Assembly (NCBI GenBank): GCA_002389765.1
Contig: DGQM01000015.1
Span: forward strand, 1 to 64,000
Direction of reading: 5' to 3'
DNA: 64,000 nt
From: Bacteroidetes bacterium UBA4414
Lineage (GTDB): Bacteria; Bacteroidota; Bacteroidia; Chitinophagales; Chitinophagaceae
In this document: in pieces, positions 49,702-58,180 of the stretch
Position numbering within the stretch: the stretch's first letter is position 1
How the letters are laid out: the number at the start of each line of letters is the position of its first letter
Made by a program: the position numbers and the translations under genes
Notes under the pieces: model-generated
Database searches by the model: none
Told to the model about the DNA's origin: nothing
What the model saw: only the letters and a program-made list of their open reading frames with translations

Positions 49702-51300
49702 ATGGCCGAAGCGATACGAATGCCGTTGCTGAGCGATACGATGAAAGAAGGGGTGATAGCGGAATGGCACAAAAAAGTAGGGGATAAGGTAAAAAGTGAT
49801 GATATACTAGCCGAAGTGGAAACGGACAAAGCTACGATGGAAGTAATGCCATACGTAGATGGTACGTTGTTGTATGTAGGTGTAGAGAAAGGTAAGGCTG
49901 CTAAAGTAAATGATATTATTGCCATCGTAGGTAAAGAAGGGGAAGACTACAGCGCATTGCTGAATGCTGCACCTGCTGCTGCACAGGCAGCGCCTGCACC
50001 CGTTGCAGAAGCACCGGCTGCTCCCGTAGCTGCTGCACCTGCACCTAAGCCTGGTGATGCAACTGTTATCCGCATGCCGCTGCTGAGCGATACCATGAAA
50101 GAAGGTAAGATAGTAGCATGGCACAAGAAAGTAGGCGATAAAATCAAGAGTGATGATATAATGGCCGAAGTGGAAACAGACAAAGCTACCATGGAAGTAA
50201 TGCCTTATGTAGATGGTACGCTGCTGTACATTGGTGTGCAGGAAGGTAACGCTGCTAAGGTAAATGAGATTATAGCTATCGTGGGTAAAGAGGGTACTGA
50301 TGTAGCGCCTTACCTTACAGATGCTCCTGCTGCTCCGCAGGCAAGTGCACCAAGTGCTGCACCTGCACAGGCTGCTGCTCCCGTAACTGCTGCGCCGGCT
50401 GCATCTCACAGCAATAACGATGAAAGAGTAAAAGTATCTCCGTTGGCTAAAAAGCTGGCAGAGAATAAAGGTATAGACCTGAGTGCTGTACGTGGTAGTG
50501 GCGACAATGGTCGCATCATCAAGCGCGATATTGATAACTACCAGCCATCTGCTGCTGCGCCAAGTGCTGCACCTGCAAAAGCGGCTGCCAGCTTTGTACA
50601 GGCTGCACCGGTAGGCCAGGAAGCATATACAGACAAGCCTCTGTCGCAAATGCGCAAAGTGATAGCACAGCGTCTGAGTGACAGTATGTTTACAGCGCCG
50701 CACTTCTATCTGCGTGTTACCATTACAATGGACAAGGCGATGGAAGCCCGCAAAGCTATCAACGATGTATCGCCTGTTAAAGTATCATTCAACGACCTGA
50801 TAATAAAAGCATGTGCTATGGCGCTGCGCCAGCATCCTGATGTAAACAGCAGCTGGATGGGCGATTTCATCCGTCACAATCAGCACATACACATAGGTAC
50901 GGCTGTGGCTATAGAAGATGGCCTGATAGTACCTGTTGTTAAGTTTGCAGACCAGAAGTCGCTATCGCAGATAGCTGCAGAGGCTAAAGAACTGGCAGAC
51001 AAGGCTAAGACCAAAAAGCTGCAACCGCAGGAGTTTACGGGCAATACCTTCACTATATCTAACCTCGGTATGATGGGTATAGATGAGTTTACAGCCATCA
51101 TCAACCCGCCTGATAGCTGCATACTGGCAGTAGGTAATATAGTACCTACACCTGTAGTAGAAAACAACCAGGTAGTGGTTCGCAATCTGCTGAAGCTTAC
51201 ACTGAGCTGCGACCACAGGGTAGTAGACGGTGCAGTAGGAGCACGCTTCCTGCAAACACTGAAAACACATCTGGAAAACCCGGTGACAATGCTGGTGTGA
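49702..51300 (+). CDS. Pyruvate dehydrogenase E2, dihydrolipoamide acetyltransferase
   Basis: 532 aa from ATG 49702. Two lipoyl domains with the lipoylated Lys in ETDKATMEV (residues ~40 and ~175), separated by Ala/Pro-rich linkers; a peripheral E1/E3-binding domain (VSPLAKKLAENKGID); and the acetyltransferase domain ending SCDHRVVDGAVGARF with catalytic His and Asp. It transfers acetyl groups to CoA. The E1-alpha partner is at 60261-61253, 9 kb away on the other strand. E1-beta and E3 are not in the window. Confidence 0.95.
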   Translation: MAEAIRMPLLSDTMKEGVIAEWHKKVGDKVKSDDILAEVETDKATMEVMPYVDGTLLYVGVEKGKAAKVNDIIAIVGKEGEDYSALLNAAPAAAQAAPAPVAEAPAAPVAAAPAPKPGDATVIRMPLLSDTMKEGKIVAWHKKVGDKIKSDDIMAEVETDKATMEVMPYVDGTLLYIGVQEGNAAKVNEIIAIVGKEGTDVAPYLTDAPAAPQASAPSAAPAQAAAPVTAAPAASHSNNDERVKVSPLAKKLAENKGIDLSAVRGSGDNGRIIKRDIDNYQPSAAAPSAAPAKAAASFVQAAPVGQEAYTDKPLSQMRKVIAQRLSDSMFTAPHFYLRVTITMDKAMEARKAINDVSPVKVSFNDLIIKACAMALRQHPDVNSSWMGDFIRHNQHIHIGTAVAIEDGLIVPVVKFADQKSLSQIAAEAKELADKAKTKKLQPQEFTGNTFTISNLGMMGIDEFTAIINPPDSCILAVGNIVPTPVVENNQVVVRNLLKLTLSCDHRVVDGAVGARFLQTLKTHLENPVTMLV

Positions 51301-51334
51301 TAGTCAATATAAGACGTTAGTAAGTATAATCATA

Positions 51335-51365
51335 AAAGGTGCCTCCGACAGAGGCACCTTTCTTT
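51335..51365 (+). terminator. Terminator of the E2 gene
   Basis: An 11-bp stem (aaaggtgcctc with its complement), 5-nt loop, T-run. Confidence 0.85.
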
Positions 51366-51394
51366 TGTGTTTACTACAATATGGCCTAAATAAA

Positions 51395-51420
51395 AAGCCC
51401 TTGCTATGCAGCAAGGGCTT
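51395..51420 (-). terminator. Terminator of the L25 gene
   Basis: An 11-bp stem (aagcccttgct with its complement), loop atgc, with ttttta following on the minus strand. It lies 24 bases after the L25 stop. Confidence 0.85.
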
Positions 51421-51444
51421 ATATATGTTTTAAAGCAGCTAAGC

Positions 51445-52038
51445 TTATTTTTTACCTTTACCGGTAGCAGCTTCAGCGCTTTCAGCTTGTTTCAGCGCAC
51501 GTGTCATTACTACAGATGCGATAGGAATACGTGGAGAGTTCATGATTTCGATGTTCTCAACATTTACATCCTGAACGCGAACGTTACCGTTCAGTTCCAG
51601 TTTTTCAATGTTTACTTCCAGGTTCTCACGCAAGAATTTAGGATAAGTGCGCACTTTCAGGCTCTTAACTTTTACTTCCAGACGACCACCCGCTTTTACA
51701 CCCGCTGGTTGACCAACGAATTTCAAAGGCAGATTAGCGATTACTTTCTTGTCATCAACCAGTTCCAACAAGTCAACGTGGTTCAGTTCGTCAGTCAATA
51801 CGTCGAACTGCAGATCTTTCATGATACAAGTGTAAGATTTGCCATCTACAGTGATTTCAGCCAACTGGAAGTCAGGCGTGTAAACCAATGGACGGAAAGA
51901 CAATTGGTCTGCACTGAAATGTACTGTTTCTTTACCACCGTAGATTACAGCAGGTACTTGACCTTCAGAACGAAGACGGCGTGTTACAGTTTTACCGTGT
52001 TCGCTTCTGCTTTTACCTTCAATTTTTACAACTTTCAT
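51445..52038 (-). CDS. rplY: 50S ribosomal protein L25 / general stress protein Ctc
   Basis: 197 aa from ATG 52038 (MKVVKIEGKSRSE). An N-terminal 5S rRNA-binding domain (RRLRSEGQVPAVIYGGKE) is followed by the TL5/Ctc C-terminal beta domain (LDEN-like FLRENLEVNIEKLELNG). A Lys/Ala-rich tail follows. The two-domain length matches the Ctc type common outside gamma-proteobacteria. Located next to prs, a frequent pairing. Confidence 0.95.
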   Translation of the reverse strand: MKVVKIEGKSRSEHGKTVTRRLRSEGQVPAVIYGGKETVHFSADQLSFRPLVYTPDFQLAEITVDGKSYTCIMKDLQFDVLTDELNHVDLLELVDDKKVIANLPLKFVGQPAGVKAGGRLEVKVKSLKVRTYPKFLRENLEVNIEKLELNGNVRVQDVNVENIEIMNSPRIPIASVVMTRALKQAESAEAATGKGKK

Positions 52039-52202
52039 TTTAAAAGTTTTGTATTTCAACACCGTGCGAATACCCGTCAAACATACGGACGTTGAAATGG
52101 TAGTTAACTAATAATGTTCGCCATTGATAGCGGACAGGTTTTTTTGTTTAAACAGTCTTGCCCTCCAAACCTCCCTGAAGGGAGGCGAAAGAATATCATT
52201 GA

Positions 52203-52239
52203 TAGTTACTCAAAGCCCCTTTAGGGGTTGGGGTAACTA
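52203..52239. repeat. Intergenic palindromic repeat at the prs stop, possible terminator
   Basis: Outer arms tagttac/gtaacta enclose a cccctttagggg core followed by ttgggg, related to the repeats at 47483 and 47623. The right arm includes the prs stop codon. A second sequence of similar type (ctccctgaagggag) lies at about 52169-52182. Confidence 0.6.
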
Positions 52240-53178
52240 TTTTTTACCATGTACAAATAAAGAGCTAATCGACTTGTTCTCGAAAGTATTGCGGATAGCT
52301 ACTGCAAACAGTTCTGCTGTAGACAATACTTTAATCTTAGAACTTTGTCCCTTCAGCGGTATCGTATCGCAAACAACCAGTTCTTCCAATTCAGAATTCT
52401 CGATGTTTTCGTATGCTTTACCACTCAGTACCGGGTGTGTACAGAAAGCACGTACAGACAATGCACCGCGTTCTTTCAATATAGCAGCAGACTTACTCAG
52501 TGTGCCCGCAGTATCGCATATGTCATCTATCAATACTACGTGTTTGCCGCTTACATCACCTATTACCGTCATAGCTGCTACCTCGTTGGCACGTTTGCGT
52601 TGCTTGTCACAGATTACCATGTCAAGGCCAAAATACTTTGCTACCTCGCGCACCCTGTTGGTACTACCCACGTCGGGGGACGCAAAGATAATGTTTTCCA
52701 TGTTAAGATTTTCAATATAAGGGATGAAAATCGCCGAGCTATCCAAGTGATCTACCGGAATATCGAAGAAACCCTGTATTTGTGGTGCGTGCAGGTCCAT
52801 CGTCATTACCCTGTTAGCGCCCGCTGTTGTCAGCAGGTTAGCCACCAGTTTTGATGCGATAGCCACGCGTGGCTTATCTTTCCTATCCTGACGGGCAAAG
52901 CCATAGTAAGGTATTACCGCTGTAATATAGCCTGCAGAAGCACGGCGTGCAGCGTCAATCATCATCAACAATTCCATCAGGTTGTCTGACGGTGCCGATG
53001 TAGACTGAACCAGGAAAACATAATCACCACGAATAGATTCGTTGAATACCGGCTGAAACTCACCATCACTGAATTTCTGAATAGTGAGGTTGCCTAATTG
53101 CTTACCAAAAGACTTGGCAATCTGTTCCGCCAGGTATGTAGAACCTGTGCCGGAGAATATCTTAACAGATGACTGCAT
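52237..53178 (-). CDS. prs: Ribose-phosphate pyrophosphokinase
   Basis: 313 aa from ATG 53178 (MQSSVKIFSGTGS); ATG 53184 is two codons longer, and the open frame up to 53286 is upstream leader. It makes PRPP from ribose 5-phosphate and ATP. ATP-binding region YFGFARQDRKDKPR is visible as PYYGFARQDRKDK; DLHAPQIQGFFDIPVDHL is the metal-binding signature; VVLIDDICDTAGTL is the PRPP loop. It is divergent from the GbsR-like gene. Confidence 0.96.
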   Translation of the reverse strand: MQSSVKIFSGTGSTYLAEQIAKSFGKQLGNLTIQKFSDGEFQPVFNESIRGDYVFLVQSTSAPSDNLMELLMMIDAARRASAGYITAVIPYYGFARQDRKDKPRVAIASKLVANLLTTAGANRVMTMDLHAPQIQGFFDIPVDHLDSSAIFIPYIENLNMENIIFASPDVGSTNRVREVAKYFGLDMVICDKQRKRANEVAAMTVIGDVSGKHVVLIDDICDTAGTLSKSAAILKERGALSVRAFCTHPVLSGKAYENIENSELEELVVCDTIPLKGQSSKIKVLSTAELFAVAIRNTFENKSISSLFVHGKK

Positions 53179-53260
53179 GAACATTGTATCAGAATGGAGT
53201 GCAAAAGTAAACAAAGCATGTGGTACTGTAAAGAGATATTTACACTGAATTAATGATTTA

Positions 53261-53282
53261 ATTTTCAGAAAATTTTGAAAAT
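53261..53282. promoter_or_regulatory. Operator copy 1 of the GbsR-like regulator
   Basis: attttca (53261-53267), 8 nt, tgaaaat (53276-53282), a perfect palindrome, 27 bases before the regulator ATG and also upstream of prs. The same palindrome with the same spacing occurs at 53876. Confidence 0.75.
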
Positions 53283-53309
53283 TCAAAACAATGTGTTTAA
53301 CTTTACATC

Positions 53310-53816
53310 ATGAAACTGGAAGAAGCCAAACAGCAGTTTATAAACAGTTGGGGTGTGATAGGTACACAGTGGGGCATCAACCGTACGATGGCGCAGATAC
53401 ACGCGCTGCTGATGGTGAGTGCAGAACCGCTGAGTGCTGATGATGTGATGGAACAATTGCAGATAAGCCGTGGTAATGCCAATATGAACCTGCGTGAGCT
53501 GATAGACTGGAAACTGGTAGATAAGGTGCTGAAACCGGGAGAGCGCAAAGAGTTCTTTACCGCAGAGAAAGATATATGGAAAGTAGCGATGCGAATAACG
53601 AATGAAAGGAAACGCAGAGAACTGGACCCCATCATTAAAGTACTGGAAGAAATTGGGGAGATAGATGGCGATAAGAAAGATAAAGAAGTAAAAGCATTTA
53701 CAGATACAGTAACCCAATTGCAGAAATTTGCAAGGCAGGCAGATAAGGCATTGAGTAGCCTTACAAAAGCAGATGAGAATTGGTTTACAGGAACAATATT
53801 GAAGTTGTTTAAATAG
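53310..53816 (+). CDS. GbsR/MarR family transcriptional regulator
   Basis: 168 aa. A winged helix at ~20-100 (INRTMAQIHALLMVSAEPLS, DVMEQLQISRGNANMNLREL) as in GbsR-type repressors. The C-terminal 70 residues are a charged helix, likely for dimerisation. GbsR of Bacillus senses choline, but the ligand is not conserved across the family. It shares an identical operator with the membrane-protein operon that begins at 53988, so it probably represses itself and that operon. Confidence 0.9.
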   Translation: MKLEEAKQQFINSWGVIGTQWGINRTMAQIHALLMVSAEPLSADDVMEQLQISRGNANMNLRELIDWKLVDKVLKPGERKEFFTAEKDIWKVAMRITNERKRRELDPIIKVLEEIGEIDGDKKDKEVKAFTDTVTQLQKFARQADKALSSLTKADENWFTGTILKLFK

Positions 53817-53875
53817 TTACTTTAAACGTTTGCAAAACAAAGACCGGTGAAAATCCGGTTTTTATTGGAACTATA

Positions 53876-53897
53876 ATTTTCATAAAATTCTGAAAAT
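53876..53897. promoter_or_regulatory. Operator copy 2 of the GbsR-like regulator
   Basis: attttca (53876-53882), 8 nt, tgaaaat (53891-53897), identical in arms and spacing to copy 1 and 91 bases upstream of the membrane-protein operon. A weak terminator (accgg/ccggt, 53843-53860) ends the regulator gene just before it. Confidence 0.75.
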
Positions 53898-53987
53898 TCA
53901 ATAATTATGACAAAGAGCAGCCGCCCTCCGTAAGTGAAAGGTGCCTTCCGACATTAATTAACCAATTCACTTTTAAATCTATATTTT

Positions 53988-54362
53988 ATGAACAACATCA
54001 TAGTATTATATGCCGCCTACTTGCTGATAACCATTACCGTCACAATATGGGTAGCCCGCACACTCTTCCGCAATGGCAAACTGTTTCTGGTAGATATATT
54101 TCATGGTAATAAAGATCTGGCAGAGGCGGTAAACAACCTTTTGTTGGTTGGCTTTTATCTGATAAATATAGGATATGCGGTATATACCCTGCAAGTGGTA
54201 GCCGATGTAAACAATGCCCGTGCGGTGATAGAAATATTGAGCCTGAAAATTGGCGCCATCATCCTGATACTGGGTTGTATGCACTTCCTCAATATGTTCA
54301 TCTTCTTCCGCCTGCGCAAAAGAGCGCTGATAGAAAAACGTAATCACGAACTGGGATATTAA
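53988..54362 (+). CDS. Three-pass membrane protein (GbsR-linked operon)
   Basis: 124 aa with three hydrophobic segments (VLYAAYLLITITVTIWVA, LLLVGFYLINIGYAVYTL, IGAIILILGCMHFLNMFIFF) and a basic end. Similar small proteins are often encoded directly after GbsR-like regulators in Bacteroidota. The function is unknown. It is the first gene of three behind the shared operator. Confidence 0.7.
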   Translation: MNNIIVLYAAYLLITITVTIWVARTLFRNGKLFLVDIFHGNKDLAEAVNNLLLVGFYLINIGYAVYTLQVVADVNNARAVIEILSLKIGAIILILGCMHFLNMFIFFRLRKRALIEKRNHELGY

Positions 54363-54383
54363 GTCATTGCTAAAACATAGGTT

Positions 54384-54791
54384 ATGAAACACCAGATTCA
54401 AAATAAGATATTCGATTTATGTGCACAATTAGTATGTGCTCTCTTACCACTTGCCATATCGAGGTATAACAATGAATATGGATTAGCTTTTTGGGCTTAT
54501 GGCTCTGTTGGTTTATGTCAGCTGGTGAGCTTTGCAGCTAACATAGGTACGCATGAAGATTACTGTGAGGACGGAGCTAGGAAGATATACGGAACAATAT
54601 TAAAGGTATTGCTGATAGCTGCAATTGTCAGTTTGATATCGATAGCTACGCCTGTAGCGATAATAGCATTGTACTATTTGTTTATCATGTTATTTGTAGG
54701 TGTTGTGATGGCTGCATTTTATTTCGGTATCACTATCGCAGAACTAAGAAAACTACTCACTGCACAGTCTAAACTAAATAACCAATTATGA
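54384..54791 (+). CDS. Four-pass small membrane protein (paralogue A)
   Basis: 135 aa with four hydrophobic segments; it resembles the next gene in order of segments and in a conserved middle (LCQLVSFAANIG, GARKIYGTILKVLLI versus GSRGLYEIVLLIFAI). The stop overlaps the next start by 4 bases (ATGA). The function is unknown. Confidence 0.65.
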   Translation: MKHQIQNKIFDLCAQLVCALLPLAISRYNNEYGLAFWAYGSVGLCQLVSFAANIGTHEDYCEDGARKIYGTILKVLLIAAIVSLISIATPVAIIALYYLFIMLFVGVVMAAFYFGITIAELRKLLTAQSKLNNQL

Positions 54792-55204
54792 AAGAGTTAT
54801 TAATACTGAAGCGTATAGACTTCTGGTTGCAACCAATAGCCATAATAGCCCCTATGATAATAGGTGCTATCATCAATGAGCCATGGCTAGCATTGTGTAT
54901 TCATTTTTCGTTGGGTGGGGTACAGGTAATCAGTTGTTTGCTAAACAGGTTTTTTCTGCAAGACGACTATAGAGCAGGCAGCCGTGGATTATATGAAATA
55001 GTGTTGCTGATATTTGCCATCATTGGTGTATTTGCATTAATAGCAGCAAATGGTAAAGGATCGGGCAGTGAAGATTTTGTGATTATGTATCTGCTCGTCA
55101 TGCTGGTGGCTGGTATTGTAATGGGTATATGGTATATGAATATGAGTTACAGTGAAATGGATTATGTAGAGAAGCTGGTAAAAAGACACGAACTGATAAA
55201 ATAA
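54788..55204 (+). CDS. Four-pass small membrane protein (paralogue B)
   Basis: 138 aa, paralogue of the upstream gene, with RxGSRGLYEIV and a C-terminal cytosolic helix (MDYVEKLVKRHELIK). The overlap with paralogue A indicates translational coupling and probably a two-subunit membrane complex. The function is unknown. Confidence 0.65.
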   Translation: MKELLILKRIDFWLQPIAIIAPMIIGAIINEPWLALCIHFSLGGVQVISCLLNRFFLQDDYRAGSRGLYEIVLLIFAIIGVFALIAANGKGSGSEDFVIMYLLVMLVAGIVMGIWYMNMSYSEMDYVEKLVKRHELIK

Positions 55205-55229
55205 TATCTGATAATGTTAAACCAAAAAC

Positions 55230-55595
55230 TTGGTGAAGTACGGATTGGGAGGAAGGCAGGGTAGTGGCAGACAGATGTTTAGCTGGGTGCATATAGATGA
55301 TGTATGCAGGATAGTAGAATGGTTTTATGAAAACAAAGAAGCATCGGGCGTGTACAATCTGTCTGCCCCACACCCAGTGAGTAATGAGGTATTTATGCAG
55401 ACGTTGCGCAGCAGAATGCATGTTGGGTTTGGATTGCCATCGCCTGCGTGGTTGCTGAAACTGGGAGCTATGTTTATTGAAACAGAAACAGAACTGGTAC
55501 TTAAAAGTAGATAGGTATTACCAACTAGATTGCAGCGAGAAGGCTATGTATTTAAGTATCAGGATATTGATGCTGCATTGGGTAGTTTGGTTTGA
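55230..55595 (+). pseudogene. Remnant of TIGR01777-family epimerase (YfcH-like)
   Basis: The frame encodes the C-terminal third of a sugar-nucleotide-epimerase-like protein: LGGRQGSGRQMFSWVHIDD, GVYNLSAPHPVSNEVFMQTL, and after an in-frame TAG at 55512-55514 the natural ending VLPTRLQREGYVFKYQDIDAAL. The TAG stands where the family has Trp or a Ser-Arg-x-Val-x-Pro residue, so a single TGG to TAG change is likely. The ~200-residue NAD-binding N-terminus is missing. No promoter or start is preserved. It is a decayed host gene. Confidence 0.85.
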
Positions 55596-55675
55596 TGTTT
55601 TCCTGCACAATAAATTAACTATTTTGGTCGTTACAATTATCAAGTTATACCTACTATCAAAATTGTTAATGCCCT

Positions 55676-56929
55676 ATGAAGATTACCTTTATAAAAACCC
55701 TCTTATATTCAGCAGCATATATTTTGTTTTTTCATCTCATTCAGTTTTTTCTATATAAGATAGATATGCTATCTGTGGTGCCTGATGCGCAGAATTTGTC
55801 TTCCTACGATGTTGGGTGGTATCACAAGATAATACAGCGCGGATATGAGTATCGCAGCGACCAAGGAGCTACAGCCGCATTCTTCCCATTGTTCCCGTAT
55901 TTGTGGAAGTTTTTATCGCTCAACTTAATTACGGTTTCTATACTGAATGCATTGATGTTTGCCGTGGGTTTTTCGTTGTTGGCTGTAGTGCTGGCACCTA
56001 CGGTGCAGGAAATGACTCTTTGGATTACGTTTCCGATGCTTTATATAATGTTTGTGCCATATTCAGAAGCATTGTTTTTTCTGCTGCTGTCTGCATGTTA
56101 CTATAGTATGGCTAAAGGCAAAATATACGTGACATGGGTGTTATTGTTTTTGTTATCGCTAACCAGACCTGTTGCTATGATTCTGATACCTGCATTCCTG
56201 ATAGCAGAGTTAATAAGCGCTGATAGGAAGCTTTGGTTTTCTGTAGTTGTAAAGACGCTTTATAGATACGTATTGCCACTTGCAGCGGGCTTATTGTTCT
56301 TTATATGGGTGCAATATTACCAGACCGGTGTATGGTTTGCATTTTTCAAGCAAGAAGAAGCATGGGGGCGCAAATTTCAGTATCCTACGTTTCCACTCAA
56401 TTCCTTACATGGGCCTAAATATTTATGGATGAATGCACTGGCATTATTCGCGGGCGTATTCTCAATCATCGTATTAGTTAGGTCTGGGCTGCTATGGCTT
56501 TTTAAAAACAAACAAGCTACAGACAGCAGATACTTATTATCGCTATTGTATATGGCGGCTATTTTTGTACAAATATTATTTTTCAGTCCCACATGGGATA
56601 CCGGCACAACGAATGTGTTTGATACATGCCGATACGTATTTGCAACGCCTTTCTTCATTGTATTCATCAACAAACTATTCAGTAAGGAATACGGCTACAA
56701 AGACTATATAGGTGTCTTGCTTTTGTCAAATGCTTTCTGGCTGATGTTTGCGCATTATAACCATATACAATACTTTCTGTACTTTAATGTTTGTACTGCG
56801 TTTATAATGCTATACATGCTATACGGTAATAAAAAACTTACTTGGGTACCTATGATAATAGCGTCGCTACATTTCTTTTTGCAGATACACTTTTATCAGT
56901 ACTACCTTCTAGGCTATTTCCCGGGATAG
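55676..56929 (+). CDS. Integral membrane glycosyltransferase-like protein (PIG-V type)
   Basis: 417 aa with about ten membrane segments. The first extracytoplasmic loop SSYDVGWYHKIIQRGYEY and GATAAFFPLFPYLW match the WDxxWY...GY and FFPLYP motifs of PIG-V-like mannosyltransferases (GT-C fold), with Asp as the catalytic candidate. It would transfer a sugar from a polyprenyl-linked donor in the periplasm. The acceptor is unknown. Upstream is the epimerase remnant. Confidence 0.7.
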   Translation: MKITFIKTLLYSAAYILFFHLIQFFLYKIDMLSVVPDAQNLSSYDVGWYHKIIQRGYEYRSDQGATAAFFPLFPYLWKFLSLNLITVSILNALMFAVGFSLLAVVLAPTVQEMTLWITFPMLYIMFVPYSEALFFLLLSACYYSMAKGKIYVTWVLLFLLSLTRPVAMILIPAFLIAELISADRKLWFSVVVKTLYRYVLPLAAGLLFFIWVQYYQTGVWFAFFKQEEAWGRKFQYPTFPLNSLHGPKYLWMNALALFAGVFSIIVLVRSGLLWLFKNKQATDSRYLLSLLYMAAIFVQILFFSPTWDTGTTNVFDTCRYVFATPFFIVFINKLFSKEYGYKDYIGVLLLSNAFWLMFAHYNHIQYFLYFNVCTAFIMLYMLYGNKKLTWVPMIIASLHFFLQIHFYQYYLLGYFPG

Positions 56930-57022
56930 CTATTCAATTAGTGCTTAATGAAATGATTATAGCCCTATAGGAGTGATAGTTTTATGATTGCTTAATTTTG
57001 CTGCCTAAACAATAAAACCATT

Positions 57023-57433
57023 ATGAGACGCACTGCAACTGCCGTATGGAACGGCTCGGGAAAAGATGGCAACGGTACTATGTCTACTGCCAGCACCGTA
57101 TTAACAAACGCGCAATACTCTTACAAAACAAGGTTTGAAGACGGGGTAGGTACAAACCCTGAAGAACTGATGGCTGCTGCACACGCAGGCTGCTTTAGCA
57201 TGAAGCTGTCTTTTGTGTTGGGTGCTGCCGGTTTTACACCGGATGAAATACACACAGACTGTGCAATATCGCTGGAAGGTGGTGCTATAACTAAAAGTGA
57301 ATTGACAGTTAAGGCAAAAGTACCGGGTATTACTGCAGAGCAGTTTCAGGAATGTGCTGCTGACGCGAAGGCAAATTGTCCTGTATCAAAAGCATACAAT
57401 TGCGAAATAACACTAGATGCTACATTGCTTTGA
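57023..57433 (+). CDS. OsmC family peroxiredoxin
   Basis: 136 aa. The catalytic Cys pair is in HAGCFSMKLS and KANCPVSKAY; TNPEELMAAAHAGCF is the family signature. It reduces organic hydroperoxides using thiols, in the cytosol. It stands alone before a terminator. Confidence 0.95.
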   Translation: MRRTATAVWNGSGKDGNGTMSTASTVLTNAQYSYKTRFEDGVGTNPEELMAAAHAGCFSMKLSFVLGAAGFTPDEIHTDCAISLEGGAITKSELTVKAKVPGITAEQFQECAADAKANCPVSKAYNCEITLDATLL

Positions 57434-57469
57434 TTAACCAGAAATTAAACTTTAAAATTTCTTTAACAG

Positions 57470-57496
57470 AACCGGTACAAATGTGCCGGTTTTTTC
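57470..57496 (+). terminator. Terminator of the OsmC gene
   Basis: A 10-bp stem (aaccggtaca with tgtgccggtt, one wobble) and T-run. Confidence 0.8.
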
Positions 57497-57589
57497 TTTA
57501 ATTCGTGATAGGAATCATATTGATTACTCGCTAATGTCATCGTGGGGGCTTTGACAGCTAGCGTAGATTACATTCAAAACGAAATAACA

Positions 57590-58162
57590 ATGGGGGGCAT
57601 TATTTCTAAGGGAATAACCATTGCTGTATTGGGACAAACAAGGCTTAGCGAATTGCTTGCATTTTCGTTGGCAGATGTTGGCTATACAGTGCATTATGGT
57701 GTGAGTGAAGAACTACCTAAAAGCTCACTTTTTACATTATTTGACCACGTGGTGCAAGACTCCGTAACGGAGGCATCGGCTGCAGCAGACATTATTCTGA
57801 TGGCTTGCAAACCCGAGCAGGTATCAGAACTTGCGTATTACATGGACGATGTAACGGACAAAGTTGTCATTGATCTCAGCAGTTTCCAAAGCGACAGTGT
57901 AACCTGTGCCGGGCATTTGCAGAAGATTAAGAACATAACAGGTTCATCGCAAATAGTATCATGCTACAGCGTTGTCAACAACTTCGACTTTGTGTGCTAC
58001 TTCTCTAAGCGCAATAAAGAACCAATGTGGCTGATGGGCGACAGTAAGAAAAGCAAGATTGCTGCAGACTTCGTCTTTCAGGATATAGGTATCGGTATGT
58101 GCAGAGATGCGGCTACAATAATAAAGCCACAGACGGTAGGTACTGCGGCTTTAGCTTCGTAG
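57590..58162 (+). CDS. NAD(P)-binding Rossmann-fold protein (F420-dependent NADP reductase-like)
   Basis: 190 aa from ATG 57590; a GTG at 57542 would add 16 residues. A Rossmann fold starts at TIAVLGQTRLSELLAFSLADVGYTV; the usual GxGxxG is modified to GQTRLSE. DIILMACKPEQVSELAYYM resembles F420H2:NADP oxidoreductase and pyrroline-carboxylate reductase-like families. The C-terminal substrate domain is short. The substrate is unknown. It is convergent with the LutA-like gene. Confidence 0.7.
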   Translation: MGGIISKGITIAVLGQTRLSELLAFSLADVGYTVHYGVSEELPKSSLFTLFDHVVQDSVTEASAAADIILMACKPEQVSELAYYMDDVTDKVVIDLSSFQSDSVTCAGHLQKIKNITGSSQIVSCYSVVNNFDFVCYFSKRNKEPMWLMGDSKKSKIAADFVFQDIGIGMCRDAATIIKPQTVGTAALAS

Positions 58163-58180
58163 TTTTTTATCAGCTGATAT

